From contig JAUXIR010000023.1 of assembly GCA_030620915.1 (NCBI GenBank), forward strand, positions 1-11,012: a stretch of DNA of 11,012 bases, read 5' to 3'. Both the position numbers and the translations under genes were made by a program. This document shows, in pieces, positions 7,006 through 11,012 of the stretch (its first letter is position 1; each line of letters opens with the position of its first letter). The stretch comes from Geopsychrobacter sp. (lineage in GTDB: Bacteria > Desulfobacterota > Desulfuromonadia > Desulfuromonadales > Geopsychrobacteraceae). The notes under the pieces are model-generated. The model saw only the letters and a list, made by a program, of their open reading frames with translations, had not been told where the DNA came from and searched no databases.

Positions 7006-8718
7006 CTAAAGGGCCCTGACCTTGATAATTTCATTGCCACGGCCGTCGAACAGGTGAACGGCACAGGCCAAACAGGGATCGAAGGAGTGGATGGTCCGCA
7101 GAATCTCGAGCGGTTGCTCCTCGTTGGCAATCGGCGTTCCCACCAGTGCCGATTCGTAGGGGCCCATCTGCCCGGAAGCATCACGCGGGCCGGCATTCCA
7201 GGTCGAAGGAACGACCGCCTGATAATTAGCGATAGCACCATTTTCGATGCGAATCCAGTGTCCCAGTGCTCCACGAGGGGCCTCATGGTAACCGAAACCC
7301 TGTGCCTCTTTCGGCCAGGTTGAAGGGTCCCATTTTTCGGCATTGTGAACCTCGAGGATGCCGCGGCCCATATTGTCGGTCAACTGCTGCAACCAGAGTT
7401 CGGTTTTCTGGGCCAGCATCAGGCAATCGATGCCGCGCGCCGCGGTGCGACCGAGGGTCGAAAAGAGCGCCTCTGCCCCGACGCCAAGGGTCTTGAGCAC
7501 ATGACCGACAATCGCCCGGGCATCCTGGTTGCCACTGGCATAAGCCACCAGGACCCGTGCCAGAGGACCAACTTCCATCGGCTGATCCATGTAGCGCGGT
7601 GATTTGACCCAGGAATACTTGCCATCGGTATCCAGAAAATCATAGGGCGGCTGAGGACCGGTATAATTTGGCGTGGTTTCGCCATCGTAGGGATGCTTCC
7701 CCTTATCATCGCCATCGCTGTAGCTGTACCAGGAATTAGTCACCGACTCGGTGATCTTCTTCTCGTCCATCTCCAGCACATTGGCTAGATCCTTGCCCAT
7801 GATCACACCACGCTGAAAATAGAGATTGTCGGTTCCACCGCTGTTATCCATCGGGAAATCCCCGTAGGAGAGGTAGTTACCGACACCACCACCGATGGCA
7901 GCCCAGTCCTTGTAGAAAGAGGCCACTGCCAGCAGATCGGGGATGTAGACATTCTCAACAAATTTACGCGCTTTTTTGAGTAGCTTACCAATCAACGCCA
8001 GCTTGTCGGCATTCAAGGCATTCTGGCTATCGGGATCGAGCGGGATCGCCATGCCGCCGACCAGGAAGGTCTGCGGATGTGGATTTTTGGAACCGAGAAT
8101 CGCGTGGATTTTGATGATATCCTTCTGCCATTCAAGGGCTTCAATATAGTGTGCGACCGCCATCAGGTTGGCTTCGGCGGGCAACTTGTAGGCGCTATGC
8201 CCCCAGTAGGCGTTGGAAAAAGGCCCGAGGCGGCCGGTCCCGACAAAGGCCTTGACCCGATCCTGGATCCCCTTGAAATACTTTGCGCTACTGAGCGGCC
8301 AGTCTGAAACCGATTGGGCCAGTTGCGCGGTCTTTTTCGGATCCGCCGAGAGGGCGCTGACGATATCGACCCAGTCGAGGGCGTGCAGGTGATAGAAATG
8401 GATGACGTGGTCCTGGACATTCTGAATGCCCATGATGATATTACGGATCAGGCGGGCATTGTCCGGAATCTGAATCTTGAGCGCATCTTCAACCGCGCGA
8501 ATACTCGCCATTGAATGGACCGTGGTACAGACACCGCAGAAACGTTGGGTAAAATGGTGGGCGTCACGTGGGTCACGCCCCTTAAGAATCGTCTCAATAC
8601 CGCGAAAGGCGGTCGAAGAACTCCAGGCATCCTGAATACGCCCCCCTTCGACTTTCGCCTCAATCCGCAAATGACCTTCAATGCGGGTAACAGGGTCGAC
8701 TACTATCTTCTTTGCCAT
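7006..8718 (-). CDS. hyaL: [NiFe] hydrogenase large (catalytic) subunit, group 1
   Basis: Carries the Ni-Fe(CN)2CO active site and catalyses reversible H2 cleavage in the periplasm. The 570-residue length is normal. The N-terminal metal motif is RFCGVCTTVH (Cys61, Cys64, His68) and the C-terminal one DPCLACAVH (Cys549, Cys552, His555); together they supply all four nickel/iron cysteines. A 15-residue tail after His555 (coded at 7053-7009) is the peptide removed by the maturation protease. TRIEGHLRIEAKVEGG near the N-terminus is the usual family opening. There is no Tat signal; it would be co-exported with the small subunit. The start is 3 nt after the small-subunit stop, and its ribosome binding site (AAGGAGGA and GGAG) lies in the last codons of that gene. 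The E. coli equivalent is HyaB. All residues needed for activity are present. Confidence 0.98.
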   Translation of the reverse strand: MAKKIVVDPVTRIEGHLRIEAKVEGGRIQDAWSSSTAFRGIETILKGRDPRDAHHFTQRFCGVCTTVHSMASIRAVEDALKIQIPDNARLIRNIIMGIQNVQDHVIHFYHLHALDWVDIVSALSADPKKTAQLAQSVSDWPLSSAKYFKGIQDRVKAFVGTGRLGPFSNAYWGHSAYKLPAEANLMAVAHYIEALEWQKDIIKIHAILGSKNPHPQTFLVGGMAIPLDPDSQNALNADKLALIGKLLKKARKFVENVYIPDLLAVASFYKDWAAIGGGVGNYLSYGDFPMDNSGGTDNLYFQRGVIMGKDLANVLEMDEKKITESVTNSWYSYSDGDDKGKHPYDGETTPNYTGPQPPYDFLDTDGKYSWVKSPRYMDQPMEVGPLARVLVAYASGNQDARAIVGHVLKTLGVGAEALFSTLGRTAARGIDCLMLAQKTELWLQQLTDNMGRGILEVHNAEKWDPSTWPKEAQGFGYHEAPRGALGHWIRIENGAIANYQAVVPSTWNAGPRDASGQMGPYESALVGTPIANEEQPLEILRTIHSFDPCLACAVHLFDGRGNEIIKVRAL

Positions 8719-8721
8719 CTC

Positions 8722-9843
8722 CTAGTCCTCCTTCAACAGATCAGATTCCATATCATCATCCTTGCGCAGGGCGCTGGCGACACCGTGCGCCCCGAAGGCC
8801 ACCGCCGTCGCGGCCGCAATGCCGAGCCCGATCTTATCGGCCGTTGCCTCAACCCCGAAGCCCGGAACATTCGGCAAACGCTTGTAGAACGGAGTCATCG
8901 TATCCCAGAACTGCGGCTCACTGCAGCCGATGCAACCGTGCCCGGCCTGAACCGGCCAACTGGTGCCTTCGTTGTAGCGCACGGTCGGGCAGTTGTGAAA
9001 TGTTTCCGGCCCCTTGCAGCCCAGCTTATAGAGACACCAACCCTGACGGTGACCGGCATCACCGAAACCCTCGGCATACTGCCCGGCGTCAAAATGAGCC
9101 CGACGTTCACAGTTGTCATGGATCCGCTTGCCATATGCAAACTTGGGACGCCCCAGGCTATCGGTCGCCGGCAGCTTGCCGAAGGTCAGAAAATGGACGA
9201 TAGACGCAGTCAGATTGGTTGCGTTGAGCGGACAGCCCGGCAGGTTCATCACAGTCGCTCCGGGAACCGCTTTTGTCACCGAGATCGCCCCGGTCGGGTT
9301 GGGCGCTGCGGCCGGAATTCCACCGAAGGAGGCACAGGAACCGACCGCAATCGTCGCTAGCGCACTGCCACAGACTTCGCGCGCGATATTCAGCGCAGAG
9401 TTCCCGCCAATCGTGCAGTGGATACCACCTTCGGCGGTCGGGATGGAGCCCTCAACAATGACAAGATACTTGCCCTTATACTTCTCCATCGTCTGCCGCT
9501 TGGCCGCTTCGGCCTGATGACCGGCGGCCGCCATGATGGTTTCATGGTAATCGATCGACAGATAATCGAGGATGATGTCGATCGCTGTCGGCTGATTGGC
9601 ACGCAGGAAAGCTTCAGTATCTCCAGTACAGCCCAAAAACTCCATCCAGATCACTGGCGGCCGGTTATCCCCCTCGATCGCCTCGGCAATCTTGCCCATC
9701 ATGGTTATCGGCAAGGCCAGGGTTGCGGTCATCACCGAACAGAATTTCATAAAATCCCGCCGGCTGATGCCACGAGTCTCCCAGCGCTGCAGGATCTCTT
9801 CCGGTATCACCCCGTCCTGCACCTGCTTCTCCTGTTTTTGCAT
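8722..9843 (-). CDS. hyaS: [NiFe] hydrogenase small (Fe-S) subunit with Tat signal and atypical proximal cluster site
   Basis: Electron-transfer subunit with three Fe-S clusters. A twin-arginine signal SRRDFMKF (27-34) and a hydrophobic segment to about residue 50 direct export of the assembled dimer. The C-terminal stretch 338-358 is a probable membrane anchor. Proximal cluster ligands are Cys72, Cys170 (GSCASFGG) and Cys204 (PGCP). The fourth position is Asp75 (C-T-G-D) where standard enzymes have Cys, and the two extra cysteines of O2-tolerant [4Fe-3S] enzymes are absent. Distal cluster: His242, Cys245, Cys270, Cys276. Medial [3Fe-4S]: Cys285, Cys304, Cys307. A strong AAAGGAGGAG site precedes the ATG. 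It is the first gene of the operon. The length of 373 residues is normal with signal and anchor. Ligand assignments follow the family pattern rather than an alignment. Confidence 0.97.
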   Translation of the reverse strand: MQKQEKQVQDGVIPEEILQRWETRGISRRDFMKFCSVMTATLALPITMMGKIAEAIEGDNRPPVIWMEFLGCTGDTEAFLRANQPTAIDIILDYLSIDYHETIMAAAGHQAEAAKRQTMEKYKGKYLVIVEGSIPTAEGGIHCTIGGNSALNIAREVCGSALATIAVGSCASFGGIPAAAPNPTGAISVTKAVPGATVMNLPGCPLNATNLTASIVHFLTFGKLPATDSLGRPKFAYGKRIHDNCERRAHFDAGQYAEGFGDAGHRQGWCLYKLGCKGPETFHNCPTVRYNEGTSWPVQAGHGCIGCSEPQFWDTMTPFYKRLPNVPGFGVEATADKIGLGIAAATAVAFGAHGVASALRKDDDMESDLLKED

Positions 9844-10134
9844 CTAGAACTCCTCCTTTCGCCGCTTGCTCCAACAACTGGATAGGTTAAATTTAATAAT
9901 ACAGTATTCTGAAACTGCTTGCGGCATTCATCTATCTCAGCGCGAATCCCGCTCCTGGACTGACATAACAGTGTTTGTATACCGTTGAGGAATACATGAG
10001 TCAAGACAAAATACTACATAGTGTATACAGCATATAACATCTGGTAATTGCTTGTTTAATGATTGATTCAGGATATGCTCTATAGAGTAGATGAGTTCAA
10101 CGGATATACAACCGGCCAAAAGGATTTTGTTGCT
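9844..10134. other. Divergent intergenic regulatory region (hydrogenase operon / SDR gene)
   Basis: No gene is seen in these 291 bp, which separate divergently transcribed units. The region is AT-richer than the flanking genes. It holds the hydrogenase promoter, two TGTATAC elements (9976-9982 and 10022-10028), a TTAAATTTAA palindrome (9887-9896) and a CTCTATAGAG palindrome (10078-10087). Small open frames here have no good start signals. No FNR-type or sigma54-type site was convincing by eye. Confidence 0.6.
9976..10004 (-). promoter_or_regulatory. Sigma70-type promoter for the hydrogenase operon
   Basis: On the minus strand -35 TTGACT (10004-9999, 5 of 6) is followed by a 17-nt spacer and -10 TATACA (9981-9976, 4 of 6). 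Predicted start is near 9969, leaving a leader of about 125 nt before the small-subunit ATG. The -10 lies inside one of two TGTATAC elements. Located by eye. Confidence 0.5.
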
Positions 10135-11012
10135 ATGGAGATCTTTCTCACCGGTGGCAGCGGCTTCGTCGGTCGTGCCCTAAGCCACGAATTGCTCCAA
10201 AGAGGGCATCAACTGCGTTGCCTGGTGCGTGCCGGCTCCAGCGAGCGCCTGATCAACTCACCCCGGATCACCCCTGTTGCCGGAGATCTTTTTTCCGCCA
10301 CAGAGTTAATTCCACTCATGGAAGGGGCCGACGCCGTCATCCATCTGGTTGGAATTATCCGTGAGTTTCCGAGGCGGGCTATTACCTTTGAACGCCTGCA
10401 CCCTGAAGCGACTTCAGCCGTGGTTGCCGCGACCCATGCTGCGGGCATTCAGCGCTATCTGCATATGAGCGCTAACGGCAGTCGCCACAATGCTCGCTCG
10501 AGCTATCATCAAACAAAATGGCGGGCCGAGGAGATGGTGCGAAACTCTAACCTTGACTGGACAATCTTCCGCCCCTCGTTGATCTATGGCGCTGAAGATC
10601 AATTCATCAACCTGATCGCTACGCTGATCCGCAAGCTGCCGGTTATTCCGGTAATGGGGGATGGTGAATATCAAATGCAGCCGGTACCGGTTACCGCGGT
10701 CGCAAGGGGATTTGCGGCGGCGCTCGAGAGAAAAGCGGCAAACGGCAAAACTTACCATTGTGGCGGGGCTGACTGTTTAAGCTACAATCAACTGCTTGAT
10801 CTCGTCGGGGAAGCTCTTGGCAAAAAGTCTGTTCGTAAAATTCACCAGCCCCTTGCATTGATGCGTCCGGTTGTCGCTATCCTCCAGCATCTGCCGTTCT
10901 TCCCCATGACTTCGGATCAACTGCAGATGCTGATTGAGGGTAACTGCTGTGAAACCGGGGACTGGCGTGATGATCTCGACCTAGAGCCCTGCCCTTTCCG
11001 CACCGGGCTGGA
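10135..11012 (+). CDS. NAD(P)-binding atypical SDR / NDUFA9-like epimerase family protein, 3' end cut by window
   Basis: The only plus-strand gene; 292 codons are visible without a stop, near the usual 295-305 residue length of the family, so only the last few codons are probably missing. The N-terminus has the Rossmann nucleotide-binding motif TGGSGFVG (6-13), with AGDLF (49-53) and the AVIHLVG strand (67-73). Tyr124-x-x-x-Lys128 in SYHQTKWRAE matches the SDR catalytic pair, and the following TIFRPSLIYG (143-152) is typical of NmrA/NDUFA9-like atypical SDRs. Bacterial members are generally annotated as complex I NDUFA9-subunit-like, or NAD-dependent epimerase/dehydratase; the substrate is unknown. 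The ATG follows AAAAGGA by about 10 nt, a somewhat long spacing. It is divergent from the hydrogenase operon, with no evident functional link. Confidence 0.9.
   Translation, partial: MEIFLTGGSGFVGRALSHELLQRGHQLRCLVRAGSSERLINSPRITPVAGDLFSATELIPLMEGADAVIHLVGIIREFPRRAITFERLHPEATSAVVAATHAAGIQRYLHMSANGSRHNARSSYHQTKWRAEEMVRNSNLDWTIFRPSLIYGAEDQFINLIATLIRKLPVIPVMGDGEYQMQPVPVTAVARGFAAALERKAANGKTYHCGGADCLSYNQLLDLVGEALGKKSVRKIHQPLALMRPVVAILQHLPFFPMTSDQLQMLIEGNCCETGDWRDDLDLEPCPFRTGL

Noticed and set aside
8515..9360. Plus-strand open frame of 281 residues across the hydrogenase subunit junction
   Set aside because: It is antisense to two genes with complete catalytic motifs, and its translation has no recognisable domain.
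9937..10119. Small minus-strand frames upstream of the hydrogenase operon (also 9807-10004)
   Set aside because: They span the promoter region, have no good start signals, and one runs into hyaS in another frame.
9844..10134. FNR or sigma54 control of the hydrogenase operon
   Set aside because: A lone TTGAT half-site at about 10063-10068 lacks its partner, and no GG-N10-GC element of sigma54 type was found at a useful position.
1..11012. Defence, mobile-element, CRISPR or phage system
   Set aside because: No transposase, integrase, repeat array, tRNA or toxin-antitoxin-like pair is visible. All long frames belong to recognised housekeeping, signalling or energy families.

Overview
The window looks like a piece of a Desulfuromonadales/Geobacter-type (deltaproteobacterial) chromosome. 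The reasons are moderate GC content, an ATP-type PEP carboxykinase, a c-type cytochrome lipoprotein, a stand-alone chemotaxis receptor/methyltransferase pair, and a membrane [NiFe] hydrogenase in the order small subunit, large subunit, cytochrome b, protease. That order is known from Geobacter as hyaSLBP. The organism is an inference; no rRNA or other marker is present.

Almost everything is on the minus strand, so transcription runs right to left. Reading that way, 9843-5858 is a tight hydrogenase operon: Tat-exported small subunit, NiFe large subunit, membrane cytochrome b and maturation protease. Junctions are only a few bases to about 20 bases, and a good sigma70-type promoter lies at 9976-10004. 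A strong hairpin (5802-5829) separates this block from a small lipoprotein cytochrome c (5778-5356). Together the genes describe a periplasm-facing, membrane-anchored H2-oxidising enzyme that passes electrons through haem b to the quinone pool or a c-type cytochrome. Its most notable feature is an aspartate at the position of one of the four usual cysteine ligands of the proximal Fe-S cluster.

Next on the minus strand is a monocistronic pckA (5143-3566) for gluconeogenesis, with its own promoter (5240-5268), a 16-bp palindrome just upstream, and a near-perfect intrinsic terminator (3505-3543). After a gene-free stretch comes a second minus-strand transcription unit: promoter 3310-3338, thiL (thiamine-phosphate kinase), cheR (overlapping thiL by 8 nt, GTG start), a methyl-accepting chemotaxis protein with almost no periplasmic domain, and the first codons of a further gene that runs off the left edge (TGATG overlap). 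A thiamine cofactor gene is thus coupled to signal transduction genes.

The only plus-strand gene is at the right end (10135 to the edge): an NAD(P)-binding atypical SDR of the NDUFA9-like type, divergent from the hydrogenase operon across an AT-rich 290-bp regulatory region. I see no tRNA, rRNA, CRISPR, insertion sequence or phage gene. The content is housekeeping and energy metabolism; I do not see a wholly new system. The hydrogenase ligand substitution and the regulatory structures are the points that most deserve a second look.
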